DNA of 64,000 nucleotides from CAYUQT01 sp964596165. GTDB lineage: Bacteria > Planctomycetota > Phycisphaerae > UBA1845 > JAFGLZ01. A model generated the notes under the pieces. That model made no database searches. It was not told the origin of the DNA and was given only the letters and a program-made list of their open reading frames with translations. Shown here piece by piece: positions 45,857 to 54,490 of the stretch. Position 1 is the first letter of the stretch. Each line of letters begins with the position of its first letter. Location of the stretch: contig CAZQTW010000002.1 in assembly GCA_964596165.1 (NCBI GenBank), positions 1 to 64,000 of the forward strand, in the 5' to 3' direction. A program made the position numbers and the translations under genes.

Positions 45857-46174
45857 ATGGAGTACAAGGGGTATCGAGCGAGAATTGAATTCGACGAAGA
45901 GGACAAGATCTTCGTCGGTAGGATACTCGGCATTCGCGACGTGATCGGCTTCCACGCGTCAAACGTCAAGGAATTGGAGAAGGCCTTCCGCAAGGCCGTC
46001 GACGATTACCTCAACCACTGCAAGTCTATTGGCAAACGCCCGGACCGAGCCTTTAGCGGCCGATTCAACCTTCGACTGACTCCTGAACAGCATCGTCATC
46101 TCGCGCTAGAGGCGGAGCAGGCGGGAGTGAGCCTGAACGAAATGGCCGTGCGAAAGCTGTTCAGAGATGACTAG
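45857..46174 (+). CDS. hicB: HicB-type antitoxin
   Basis: This 105-residue partner starts with the HicB partial RNase H-like fold (YKGYRARIEFDEEDKIFVG, GIRDVIGFHASNVKELEKAF, VDDYL), then a C-terminal DNA-binding block (SGRFNLRLTPEQHRHLALEA, SLNEMAVRK) of the ribbon-helix-helix/HicB type. Its AAGGAG lies inside the end of hicA, so translation is coupled. It should bind and inhibit the toxin and repress the operon at the GGTACC sites. Confidence 0.9.
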   Translation: MEYKGYRARIEFDEEDKIFVGRILGIRDVIGFHASNVKELEKAFRKAVDDYLNHCKSIGKRPDRAFSGRFNLRLTPEQHRHLALEAEQAGVSLNEMAVRKLFRDD

Positions 46175-46387
46175 GCTGTCATCTCCCTGCCTCGAACAGA
46201 TTGAGAATTGGCTCCCGTCGTTTCGCGACACGCTGCCGGGTTGTGGAGAACGCTAGGGTGCCTGTCCCGGTTCTGTTCCGGACCAGACGGACTCGTTGGC
46301 TGACACCGATTGATCGGGTCGCCGACCCAGGTAGGATCCGGCTGTCAGGAAAGACCCGTTGCTGCAGTAGTTAAGCCTCGGAGCAAT

Positions 46388-47152
46388 ATGAATCGTCCCT
46401 TCTACACGAGATTCGCCTGGGCATATGACCTGCTGCTGCACGCGCCGGTGGTGAGCAGAACTGCATTCATTGAAGCCCAACTCCGCCAGAAGGGGGTCGC
46501 GTCGCCCGCGACCCTGCTCGATGCGGGCTGTGGGACAGGGAGCTACTCAATAGCGCTCGCTGGCCGCGGATTCAACGTCTGGGGCCTAGACGTATCTGCT
46601 GAGCTTCTTGCGGAGGCCAGAACCAAGTCGCTGGGCTTTCCTGGCCAGATCACGTTTCTCCAAGGTGATATCCTCGACATTCGGGCGGGCGTTCTGTTCG
46701 ATGCCGTTCTCTGCCGAGGTGTATTGAACGACCTCGTGGATGAACCGGCCCGGCAACGCGTGTTCTCTTCCTTTGCCAACGCCCTTCGTCCGAGCGGCGT
46801 TCTGATCTTCGATGTGCGCAACTGGGCAACGACCGAGCCACGCAAGCAGAAAGACCCCGTCTATGAGAAGACCGTCATGACCGACAGAGGGGTTCTCACA
46901 TTCCGAAGCGTCACAAGGCTAGAGCCGAACTCAAGGTCCCTCTTCGTATCAGAAAGGCATACGCTTGCGAACGGGGCGAACACGACGGATGCCCAATTCG
47001 ATTGTGTCATGAAGTGTTGGACGCAAGAGGAACTCGATTCACACCTCTCGAGCGCAGGATTTCGATCCATCCGATACTACGGCGACTACGATGATCGGGT
47101 GGCCGTCGAATCGACCGACCGAATCGTCGCTGTGGCCACACTCAAAGAGTAG
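46388..47152 (+). CDS. Class I SAM-dependent methyltransferase
   Basis: This 254-residue protein has motif I LLDAGCGTGSYSIALA, the acidic residue GLDVSAELL, motif II FLQGDILDI and motif IV FDAVLCRGVLNDL, typical of class I methyltransferases (methyltransf_25/11 type). CGGAG lies upstream of the ATG. It sits alone between the TA pair and the URO-D-like gene in a stretch less GC-rich than its neighbours. Substrate unknown; it probably methylates a small molecule. Confidence 0.87.
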   Translation: MNRPFYTRFAWAYDLLLHAPVVSRTAFIEAQLRQKGVASPATLLDAGCGTGSYSIALAGRGFNVWGLDVSAELLAEARTKSLGFPGQITFLQGDILDIRAGVLFDAVLCRGVLNDLVDEPARQRVFSSFANALRPSGVLIFDVRNWATTEPRKQKDPVYEKTVMTDRGVLTFRSVTRLEPNSRSLFVSERHTLANGANTTDAQFDCVMKCWTQEELDSHLSSAGFRSIRYYGDYDDRVAVESTDRIVAVATLKE

Positions 47153-47265
47153 GCTTGGCCGTCAACCTCGACCGTCGCATTTGAACCTTGGCGCACAACA
47201 TGTCACACTGACAGGCAGAGGCGCAGCCTACGTCGCGACCCAGAAGCATTGAAGAGTCATACGCA

Positions 47266-48384
47266 ATGAGCCCTACCCACATATCCGCTGCAGCCAACAG
47301 CCCCCTGCTGCCGGTGGAGATCGTCCTGGCGCCGGACTGGTGGCATACCCATGCCGGCATCACGTTCGACCGCGACTTCTTCTTCCACCCGCTTCGGCGC
47401 GTCGAGGCGGAGCGGAAGATGGAGCAAGTCCTCTATGAACGGTGGGGGCGGTTCGGCCTGGGCGAGGACCGCAACCGCGACCTGCCGCTTGTCGGCGCCA
47501 CCCATCTGGCCGCCGGCTTCATGATCTCTGAGATGCTCGGCTGCCAGGTGGATTACCGTGAGGACGCCCCGCCGCAAGTGCATCCGGCCGAGATGACGAC
47601 GCTGTCGCTGGATGAGGAGGCCCCTTTCACCACGGACGTTTTCCGGCAATTCGAACGGTTGAACGAAATGCTACGCGCGAAATACGGTCGGCTGGCGGGC
47701 GACGTGAACTGGGGCGGCGTGTTGAACGTCGCGCTGGACCTCCGCGGGCAGGACCTGTTCCTCGACTTTGCCGATCAGCCCGATCGAGTCCGTGAGTTCA
47801 TCGGCAGTATCAGCCGCATTATCGCGCGATTCGTGGACACCGTGGAAGGGCGAACCGGAACCAGCAGCATCTCGGTCAACCGCAATGTCCGCCACCTGCC
47901 CCGGCCGGTCTTCCTGCACTCCGAGTGCTCGCACACCATGATTTCCAGCGAAACGTATGAGGATTTCCTCCTCGACATCGACGTCGCCTGGAGCCGCCGC
48001 AAACGCCCGTTCGGGATCCACTATTGCGGGCCGGACCCCCATCGCTTCGCCACCTCATTTGCCAAGATCCCGCATCTCGACTTTCTCGACGTCGGCTGGG
48101 GAGGCGACGTCCGCGTGCTGCGCCGACACCTGCCCCACACGTTCCTGAACATCCGCTTGAGCCCCGTTGAAATCGTGAAGCAGACCCCCGAGCAGATCCG
48201 TCAGACCATCCGCCGCCTGGTGGCCGACTCCGGCAATCCGGCGCTCACGGGCGTCTGCTGCATCAACATGGACAAGAACGCCTCCGACGCCCAGGTCGCG
48301 GCCATCTTCCAGACGGTCGAGGACCTACGGGACGAAATGACCGCTCCATCCAAACAAGGCAGCACGGCATGCGATCGGCACTAA
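47266..48384 (+). CDS. Uroporphyrinogen-decarboxylase-like protein
   Basis: This 372-residue protein has a (beta/alpha)8 barrel of the URO-D/cobalamin- or corrinoid-methyltransferase superfamily. Parts that look like it include DWWHTHAGITFDRDFFF, MISEMLGCQVDYRED, VNWGGVLNVALDLRG, FGIHYCGPDPHRFA and FLDVGWGGDV. The HYCG segment, a Cys/His pair, resembles zinc ligands of MtaA/CmuA-type methyltransferases rather than true HemE, and the HemE-type N-terminal RQAGR signature is absent. A role in methyl transfer is an inference. The ribosome-binding site is weak. A second URO-D-like gene is at 55226-56272. Confidence 0.78.
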   Translation: MSPTHISAAANSPLLPVEIVLAPDWWHTHAGITFDRDFFFHPLRRVEAERKMEQVLYERWGRFGLGEDRNRDLPLVGATHLAAGFMISEMLGCQVDYREDAPPQVHPAEMTTLSLDEEAPFTTDVFRQFERLNEMLRAKYGRLAGDVNWGGVLNVALDLRGQDLFLDFADQPDRVREFIGSISRIIARFVDTVEGRTGTSSISVNRNVRHLPRPVFLHSECSHTMISSETYEDFLLDIDVAWSRRKRPFGIHYCGPDPHRFATSFAKIPHLDFLDVGWGGDVRVLRRHLPHTFLNIRLSPVEIVKQTPEQIRQTIRRLVADSGNPALTGVCCINMDKNASDAQVAAIFQTVEDLRDEMTAPSKQGSTACDRH

Positions 48385-48441
48385 GTCTTCACCCACCGGT
48401 TGTGGTTTGTATCAAGGGTAGGAGTGCCCGTCTCACTCAGC

Positions 48442-48744
48442 TCAAATCATCTTCGCTTGATCCATTGGTGCTGGTTTACGGACCATTCGTGAAGGCCTGC
48501 GGCGCCCTTCGTCTCGGACCAATCTTCGTTGCGCAGTCCGCCGCCACGGTCGAAGCACCTCCTCGGAGACCGCATCGAATAGCCTCTCTCCGCAGTTAGT
48601 GCAGTGCCAATGGGGCACAGGTGGGCTGACAATCCGTGATTTATCGATTTCGAACGTGCATCGCTCAAGAACCCAACGGATCTTCTTCGAGCTACAGGTG
48701 GGGCATTCCGACACCAGTACGTGAGGCTTGCAGGTTGGTTTCAT
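48442..48744 (-). CDS. YgiT/MqsA-type zinc-finger protein, probable antitoxin
   Basis: This 100-residue protein carries CPTC (in SECPTCSSKK) and CTNC (in HWHCTNCGERLFDAV), the paired zinc-binding motifs of YgiT/MqsA-type antitoxins. These families often pair with DUF4258 or MqsR toxins. The C-terminal 40 residues are basic and lack an evident helix-turn-helix, so DNA binding is doubtful. The start codon overlaps the stop of the DUF4258 gene (ATGA), as in toxin-antitoxin operons. Confidence 0.7.
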   Translation of the reverse strand: MKPTCKPHVLVSECPTCSSKKIRWVLERCTFEIDKSRIVSPPVPHWHCTNCGERLFDAVSEEVLRPWRRTAQRRLVRDEGRRRPSRMVRKPAPMDQAKMI

Positions 48745-49061
48745 GGCAATACCGAGCGTTTTGAAGAAATCAGAACGTAGAATCGAGCCGGTATGTCACG
48801 GGCGGCCAACTTCCCCTTGGTATACACAGGGCGGCCGTCCCACGTTGCTGAGTCGATCACATAGAGCGTTTCGCGAACACCCGTCATGGGATTGTGCGAT
48901 CGAAGGCGCTTGGTGATCGAGCTGGCATTGAGTATGGCCTCGATCACATCTTGTCGTTCAAGCCCGTCCCGAATCATTTCCGCTTCTGCCTTGGCGGTGA
49001 AGACCACTTGTCCTGCCTGGCAAAGCCGCTTAATGGCGACCAGTGCATGGTCCATATGCAT
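48741..49061 (-). CDS. DUF4258-domain protein, probable toxin
   Basis: This 106-residue protein (or 104, from the ATG at 49055) contains VVFTAKAEAEMIRDGLERQDVIEAI (in pieces), SITKRLRSHNP, ETLYVIDSATWDGRPVYTKGKL and FYVLISSK, typical of the DUF4258 RNase-like (RelE-superfamily-like) group. It overlaps the zinc-finger gene by 4 bp (ATGA). A perfect inverted repeat lies immediately upstream. The longer reading frame that includes it antisense to the next gene is an artefact. Toxic activity is inferred from family and layout. Confidence 0.75.
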   Translation of the reverse strand: MHMDHALVAIKRLCQAGQVVFTAKAEAEMIRDGLERQDVIEAILNASSITKRLRSHNPMTGVRETLYVIDSATWDGRPVYTKGKLAARDIPARFYVLISSKRSVLP

Positions 49062-49084
49062 AGTATACACCAACTGGGTATACT
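49062..49084 (-). promoter_or_regulatory. Inverted repeat at the start of the DUF4258 operon
   Basis: AGTATAC-N9-GTATACT is a perfect 7-bp inverted repeat, ending one base before the DUF4258 start at 49061. On the minus strand TATACT would make a -10 element one base before that codon, which would put transcription start near the second ATG at 49055. A repressor operator overlapping the promoter is the simplest reading. No -35 is seen. Confidence 0.55.
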
Positions 49085-49151
49085 CCGCTGGATTACTACA
49101 GGTCGAACCGGAGCGATCGGCACTGACGGTAGACCCAGCAGGAGTCAGACA

Positions 49152-51386
49152 ATGAGAATGTGGACGTTCATCGCTGTGGTAACCCTGGTTGCCACGACGC
49201 ATGCCGTCCGGATCGCCCGATCCGAGACGACCATCGTCGTCAACATTGGATCGCACCCGTCGGCCGCAGCGGCCAGTCAATCCGAGGCCGACGTGAACTG
49301 GCTCGACGCAGACAGGGGTGATGACACCATCTGCACCGAGTCCTTCGCCGCCGTCGAGCTGCAGCGATATTTGCGACAGATGACCGGCCGGGCGAACGAT
49401 TTCGCCATCGCCGATGATGACGCGAAGGCCGAGGGCGAACTGATCCTGATCGGTGGGCCCGTCTCGAATGCGACCAGCCGCCGACTGTCCGCTGCGATGG
49501 GGATCGACGACGAACAACTGACCCACCTGGGCCCGCAGGGCTACCGCATCAAGACCGCCCAGGCCGACGGGCGGCGGGTCACGATGGTGGCCGGTGGCTC
49601 GCGCGTCGGTACGCTGTATGGCGTCTATGACTTGCTGCACCGCATGGGTTGCCGCTGGTTCGGTCCCGACGCCTTCCAGGAAGAAATCCCCTCCGCTGCC
49701 TGGAACCCGGCCTTCGACGTCACCGAGCGCCCGTCCTTCACCACCCGCGGTTTCTACATCTACGAGGAGCGCGGCACGCCCGAGTTCTGGCAGTGGATGG
49801 CCCGCAACCGCCTGAACGACTGGTGCATCCAGGTCAAGAACCCGGCCTTGCTCCGCAAGCTGGGTTTTCAGTTCTGTTGCGGCTCGCACGATGCCCAGTG
49901 GCGCTTTTTCAGCCCGGCCGATCCCTATCCCTACAACCACCCGCGTTTCGACGGTGACAATGACAAACCGCCGGATCCCTATCCCGTTAGCGTTCAGTAC
50001 CAGGGCGACGCCGACAAGGATGGCAGACTCTCGCGATTCGAGGCTCACCCGGAGTGGTACCCCCTGTCCGGCGGCAAGCGGATTCCGGGTATTCGAAAGA
50101 CGGGCGACGGCACCAACTTCTGTTCCTCGAATGCCGAAGCCAACGCCGAGTTCATGAAGAACTACGTCCGGGCCCTGATTGACGGCATCTATCGCGGTGC
50201 CGACACCGTGAACTTTTGGGTCCTCGACGGCGGACAGTGGTGCGAATGCCCCAAGTGCAAGGAGCTCGGACCGCCTACCGACCGCAACCTGCTCCTGGTT
50301 CGCCGCCTCGACCAGGAGGTCAAGAAGGCCCAGCGCGAAGGCCGCCTCCACCGGCCGATCTCCATCCGCTTCCTGGTCTACGCCGATGTGCTCGCCCCGC
50401 CGACGCGCCCGCTGCCGACCGACTTCGACTACCAGACCTGTACGGCCACGTTCTACCCCATCTCGCGCTGCTTCGTGCACACCTTCGACCACCCCACCTG
50501 CCCGCGGAACGTCGCTTACCAGAAGCACCTTCACGGCTGGGCCATCGACCCCAACCGGCACTACCGTGGCCAGCTCGTGATCGGCGAGTACTACAACGTA
50601 TCGCGTTTCAAGTCGTTGCCGATCTGCTTCATGCACACGATGGCTAACGACATCCCCTACTACCACAAGGTTGGAGCGAGGTGCTTCCAATACATGCACG
50701 TAACGACGGCTCACTGGGGTAACAAGTCGCTGACCAACTACCAGATGGCCCGCCAGACCTGGGACAAGGACACTGACTGCGAGGCGCTGTGGCGGGACTT
50801 CTTCGCCCGGCGCTACGGCCCGGCCGCCGAACCCATGCGTCAATTCTATGAGTCGCTGGAGAAGATGCTCTCGAACGTGGAGCCGCTGAAAGGCTGGAGC
50901 AACAATCTGGCCTCACGGCTCAATGCCGGCGCGAAGGACCTGTTCAACGAATCGCACCTCCGCTACCGTCGGGAGCCGGGCGTTGAGTGTGATGCCCCGA
51001 CGCTGGTCGAGATGATCGAGGCGGGCAAGGCTTGCCGTGCGCTCATCAGCAAGGCGATGGCCATTCCGGTGCCCGAGAGGATCAAGGCCCGCATCGCCGA
51101 GGACGAGCGGATGTTCACCTACGGCGAGCGGACGCTGGCCTACTTCGACGCCTGCTGCCAGGCCTTCGAGCTGGGCCGCGCCGGCAAGCTCGACGAGGCT
51201 CGAAGCCATTGGGCGGAGGCCAAGAAGGTGGCCGAACTACTCCGACAGGACACGTGGTCGCCCGCCCTGGCGTTCAACCACGACGAGCCGTTTGAGCTGA
51301 ACGCCTTCAACAGCACCTATGCCACCGGCGCCCTGACGCACCTGGAGAAGCTGCTCGGCGAGGCCAAACCGGCTACGGGCAAGTGA
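49152..51386 (+). CDS. Secreted DUF4838-type glycoside hydrolase
   Basis: This 744-residue exported protein has a signal peptide (MRMWTFIAVVTLVATTHA). The N-terminal part is a GH67/GH115-like N domain: FAAVELQRYLRQMTG, GELILIGGP, GSRVGTLYGVYDLLHRMGCRWFGP (in pieces), then ITTRGFYIYEERGTPEFWQW-like sequence. The DUF4838 catalytic-like barrel follows (VNFWVLDGGQWCECPKCKEL, ISIRFLVYADVLAPP, FKSLPICFMHTMANDIPYY). A calcium-binding DADKDGRLSRFE segment (EF-hand-like/dockerin-like) is inserted at about 290. It probably acts on uronic-acid-containing polysaccharide. AGGAG precedes the ATG at 49152. Confidence 0.85.
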   Translation: MRMWTFIAVVTLVATTHAVRIARSETTIVVNIGSHPSAAAASQSEADVNWLDADRGDDTICTESFAAVELQRYLRQMTGRANDFAIADDDAKAEGELILIGGPVSNATSRRLSAAMGIDDEQLTHLGPQGYRIKTAQADGRRVTMVAGGSRVGTLYGVYDLLHRMGCRWFGPDAFQEEIPSAAWNPAFDVTERPSFTTRGFYIYEERGTPEFWQWMARNRLNDWCIQVKNPALLRKLGFQFCCGSHDAQWRFFSPADPYPYNHPRFDGDNDKPPDPYPVSVQYQGDADKDGRLSRFEAHPEWYPLSGGKRIPGIRKTGDGTNFCSSNAEANAEFMKNYVRALIDGIYRGADTVNFWVLDGGQWCECPKCKELGPPTDRNLLLVRRLDQEVKKAQREGRLHRPISIRFLVYADVLAPPTRPLPTDFDYQTCTATFYPISRCFVHTFDHPTCPRNVAYQKHLHGWAIDPNRHYRGQLVIGEYYNVSRFKSLPICFMHTMANDIPYYHKVGARCFQYMHVTTAHWGNKSLTNYQMARQTWDKDTDCEALWRDFFARRYGPAAEPMRQFYESLEKMLSNVEPLKGWSNNLASRLNAGAKDLFNESHLRYRREPGVECDAPTLVEMIEAGKACRALISKAMAIPVPERIKARIAEDERMFTYGERTLAYFDACCQAFELGRAGKLDEARSHWAEAKKVAELLRQDTWSPALAFNHDEPFELNAFNSTYATGALTHLEKLLGEAKPATGK

Positions 51387-51454
51387 GCGCACCGGTTCGA
51401 TCGACCGACGCGGTCGTCGCGCCGTCCAGGCCCCAAGGGCCTGAACAAGAGTAG

Positions 51455-51483
51455 CCGGGGGTGCAGCGAAGCGGAGCCCCCGG
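51455..51483. repeat. REP-like GC hairpin
   Basis: CCGGGGG at 51455-51461 pairs with CCCCCGG at 51477-51483, with a 15-nt loop containing GTGCAGCGAAGCGGA, partly self-complementary. It lies between the DUF4838 gene and the convergent protease gene and may be a bidirectional transcript-end stem. Confidence 0.6.
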
Positions 51484-51539
51484 AACTCAAATGCAGAATC
51501 AGGTCCTCGTTCGGCTCGTTTTGGACGGCGTCATCCGCA

Positions 51540-52616
51540 TCAGGGTGAATCCAAGCTCATGTTCACCCTGAGGTACGGATCGCCAAGGAGATTGATCTTC
51601 TCGATGTGACGATTCGTCCACGAGCCCATGCTCACGTCCTGACCGGCGGCGAGTGCTGCCTGGTATGCCGACATGCGGCCAGCGTTCAGCATCCAACCGA
51701 GGCGGCCGGACTTGCTGAACTCGTCGTAGAAGCCGTCGGCGAAGTAGTACGCATAGCCATATCCGCCGGTGCGAGTCGAGCCGACGAACGCCACCGCCCC
51801 GCCGCTCGCCTTGAGGACGAGCAGCTCGCCCAGGCACTTGACGGCCGGGTCATCGAACTGGTTGTTGTAGCAGCCTCCGCTGAGGATCACCGGCAGTTCC
51901 GTGTTCGTCAGCAGATGGACGTTGGCGCTGGAAAGCGAGCCGCCCGTCATGCCCGTGGCCGAGCCGTGCCCGTAGTAGGCCGCCAGGACACGCCCGGCGT
52001 TGATGCGGTTCACCGTTTCGGCGGTGGCAACGGCGTCGTAAGCCTTGTCGATCGTGCACCCCGCGCCCGTCAGAAACGGAAGCTGCCGGGCCTCGTAGGC
52101 CGTCACCTCCGGATTGTTCCCGAAGATCAGGACGTTCTTACTCACCGGTGAGTAGCCGACGATCTTGGCCACCACCGCCTGGGCCTCGCCGACGGTGTTC
52201 ACCGGCAGGCGGCCGACGGCGATGTCCGGCAGATAGTCGGCGTCATCCATCGTGGCATAGTATAGGTCGGTCGCGACATGCGCTTCGTCACCGGCCTCGA
52301 GCGGATAGTCTCGGTAGTGGATGGGCACGAACGGCGTGTCACCGACCAGCAGGACGTACTGGAGGGGCGGGGGTGACCCAAGACTCGCCTGATACTCGTT
52401 GCGGATGACCGTTGCGACCTGCTCGGCCGTCGGACTCGCGCCGATCTGCGAGGTTTTGATCACCTTGACGACCAGGCCGTTCGCCTGCCTGGCCTGAACG
52501 AGCGGCGTGATGCTGTTGTAGAAGTCATCGTAAACAATCACCAGATAGTCGGGTGGGATAGGTGGCCAGCAGCCTGCAACGAGCAACATCAGCACGCTTG
52601 CGAGGATCGATCGCAT
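51540..52616 (-). CDS. Gingipain-like (C25) peptidase lipoprotein
   Basis: This 358-residue protein has a lipoprotein signal (LASVLMLLVAGCWPP). The caspase-like gingipain fold is recognised by YVLLVGDTPFVP, PDIAVGRLPV, LAAYYGHGS (catalytic His) and PVILSGGCYNN (catalytic Cys), followed by GGAVAFVGSTR and LLGDPYLRV. Usual C25 proteins carry a C-terminal Ig-like domain and a type IX secretion tag; neither is present, so this is a minimal single-domain member. It is probably a surface-anchored cysteine protease. It is convergent with the DUF4838 gene. Confidence 0.88.
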   Translation of the reverse strand: MRSILASVLMLLVAGCWPPIPPDYLVIVYDDFYNSITPLVQARQANGLVVKVIKTSQIGASPTAEQVATVIRNEYQASLGSPPPLQYVLLVGDTPFVPIHYRDYPLEAGDEAHVATDLYYATMDDADYLPDIAVGRLPVNTVGEAQAVVAKIVGYSPVSKNVLIFGNNPEVTAYEARQLPFLTGAGCTIDKAYDAVATAETVNRINAGRVLAAYYGHGSATGMTGGSLSSANVHLLTNTELPVILSGGCYNNQFDDPAVKCLGELLVLKASGGAVAFVGSTRTGGYGYAYYFADGFYDEFSKSGRLGWMLNAGRMSAYQAALAAGQDVSMGSWTNRHIEKINLLGDPYLRVNMSLDSP

Positions 52617-53001
52617 GGGTATGTTCCTCCAGGCTACCTCTAAACATGATTTTAGCCGACATTCCAGGTTCGCAGCTCCAGATTATTGGACAGCGCTTCC
52701 CGCCGGGCGGTTAGTGGCCTTGGTTCTCGGAGCTCGTGTGGCAGCACGATCGCGGTAAGGCGTGTCCAGGCGTCTATCAACCGCCGCAGACGCAGCGCGC
52801 GATCTGTACAACGACAATCGGTGCGTCGCGACGCGCCCTACTCCTCCGACTTGCCCAGGCAGATGAATTGCCTCCTCTACCTAGGAACCGTTGACACGTA
52901 GGATATGTCGCGCAGAATGGCTGCCAACAAAACTCTATACGGCAGCGTTTGCCGCCGTCGGCGGGCCGAAGCCCAGGGTTCATTAGCGGAGAGGACGTTC
53001 C
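52617..53001. other. Intergenic stretch between protease and isomerase genes
   Basis: There is no recognisable gene here. The large minus-strand frame that crosses it is an antisense shadow of the isomerase-like gene. A good promoter lies near the right end (see 52891-52918). Nothing else was recognised. Confidence 0.6.
52891..52918 (+). promoter_or_regulatory. Candidate sigma-70 promoter for the isomerase-like gene
   Basis: TTGACA at 52891-52896 is a perfect -35. CAGAAT at 52913-52918 lies 16 bp downstream as the -10. The gene starts 84 bp later. Confidence 0.6.
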
Positions 53002-54033
53002 ATGAGCGATTCGATCACACGACGAGGGTTTGTTAAGGCGGCGGGACTGACGGGGGCCGTGGCGGCCGGGGTGGCCGCCCAGGCCGGAAATGCGGCCGTG
53101 GCCGAGCCGACCAAGGAAGACCGTAAGGCCCAACTCGCCAAGGAGAAGATCCGCATCGGTACGCTGGTCAACGCGGGCGCCAAGGGCGGCGCGGCAAACT
53201 ACATCAAGCAGATCCTCCCGCACGGATTCGAATCGTTCTCCATCACGTTCTGGGAGGCGCTGGGCGGGGCCGACCTGCCCAAGATCGCCGCCGAGGTCAA
53301 AGAGGCCCTGGGTGACAGCGGAGCGATCGTGTCGAGCCTCTGTGTCTACGGTAATCCACTCAAAGGCGACGAGAAGGCTAACCAGACCATCGACGCCTGG
53401 TCTAAGCTCATCGACGCGGCGAACCTCTTCGGCTGTAATCTGGTCTGCGGCTTCGCGGGTCGCGTGGTCGACAAGCCCGTTCCCGAGAGTATGCCGAAGT
53501 TCAAGGAGGTCTTCACACCGCTGGCCAAACAGGCGGCGGACAAAGGCGTGAGGCTCGCCTTCGAAAACTGCGAGATGGGTGGCGACTGGCACCGCGGCGA
53601 CTGGAACATCGCCCACAACCCGGTCGCCTGGGAGATGATGTTCAACACGATTCCGATGGACAACCTCGGCCTGGAGTGGGAGCCGGCCCACCAGCTTTGC
53701 GCCCTGACCGACCCGCTGCCGCAGCTCCGCAAGTGGGTCAAGAAGATCTTCCACCTGCACGGCAAGGACGCCACTGTCCTGTGGGACGTCGTCCGCGAGT
53801 ACGGCATCGGCGGCTGCCGCCCATTCGTCTGGCACCGCACGCCGGGCTTCGGCGACAGCAACTGGACGGACATTATCTCCGAGCTGCGCCGCGGCGGCTT
53901 CGTCGGCAGCATCGACATCGAAGGCTGGCACGACCCGGTCTACCGCGACGATCTGGAGATGACCGGCCAGGTGGCGGGCCTGAACTACTTGAAGCGCTGC
54001 CGCGGCGGCTCGTTCATCCCGAACCCGACGTGA
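53002..54033 (+). CDS. TAT-exported sugar phosphate isomerase/epimerase-like protein
   Basis: This 343-residue protein opens with a twin-arginine signal (SITRRGFVKAAGLTGAVAAG), so it is folded before export. The rest is an AP-endonuclease-2-type (xylose-isomerase-like) TIM barrel: LVNAGAKGGAANYIKQIL, RLAFENCEMGGDW, NLGLEWEPAHQL, KIFHLHGKDATV, GSIDIEGWHDPV. The Glu, Asp and His at these strand ends are the metal ligands of the family. Many planctomycetes encode such TAT-targeted epimerase-like proteins near glycan enzymes. The ribosome-binding site is GAGAGGA. Substrate unknown. Confidence 0.86.
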   Translation: MSDSITRRGFVKAAGLTGAVAAGVAAQAGNAAVAEPTKEDRKAQLAKEKIRIGTLVNAGAKGGAANYIKQILPHGFESFSITFWEALGGADLPKIAAEVKEALGDSGAIVSSLCVYGNPLKGDEKANQTIDAWSKLIDAANLFGCNLVCGFAGRVVDKPVPESMPKFKEVFTPLAKQAADKGVRLAFENCEMGGDWHRGDWNIAHNPVAWEMMFNTIPMDNLGLEWEPAHQLCALTDPLPQLRKWVKKIFHLHGKDATVLWDVVREYGIGGCRPFVWHRTPGFGDSNWTDIISELRRGGFVGSIDIEGWHDPVYRDDLEMTGQVAGLNYLKRCRGGSFIPNPT

Positions 54034-54490
54034 CGGCAATGGCGTTCTCCCTCGACCACGATCTTACCCAAAGCAGCCAAAGGAGGACGCCGCGAAACAC
54101 TCCCTCCAAGCCGATCGCGACCGCATCACCGGGACTATCGAACGCGCTGGTCGATTCCTCTTTAAGGGCCACTTCCAGGTCGGTCGGCCGGTCGCCACGG
54201 TATCCCTCACCGCTCGCCGGGGCCTTCGTGTCAAGGACGTGGATCTCTTCGTCGAAAAACACTCCAAAGCCCTCATGTTCGCCATCCTGAAGCTACGTCT
54301 TCAAGCGTATCCGGAGGCACTTACGACTCCTGCCGCTTGACCGTCAAGAACGTCTGTGCAGGATGCCAAGATGCGCGGAAGTTGCGGGGCAAGACCCTAG
54401 ACCCAAGACCCCGGACTGACAATACTGTACGCCTAAGAACCCCGTGATTTCGGAGGTTCAGCGGAATCATCGCGTGAGAGGAGCCTCGTC
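54034..54490. other. Intergenic stretch with a start-less open frame
   Basis: No confident gene was found. A plus-strand frame ending at 54340 reads as protein-like (RAGRFLFKGHFQVGRPVA, VKDVDLFVEKHSKALM) but has no usable start codon, so it may be the remnant of a small gene. A minus-strand frame at 54014-54262 is the alternative; neither was called. No promoter or terminator was recognised. Confidence 0.45.

Noticed and set aside
49062..50843. N-terminal extension of the DUF4258 frame to 50843
   Set aside because: Only the last 106 codons carry the domain; the rest is antisense to the DUF4838 gene.
52777..54039. 420-residue minus-strand frame over the isomerase-like gene
   Set aside because: It is antisense to a TAT-exported TIM-barrel gene with clear motifs.
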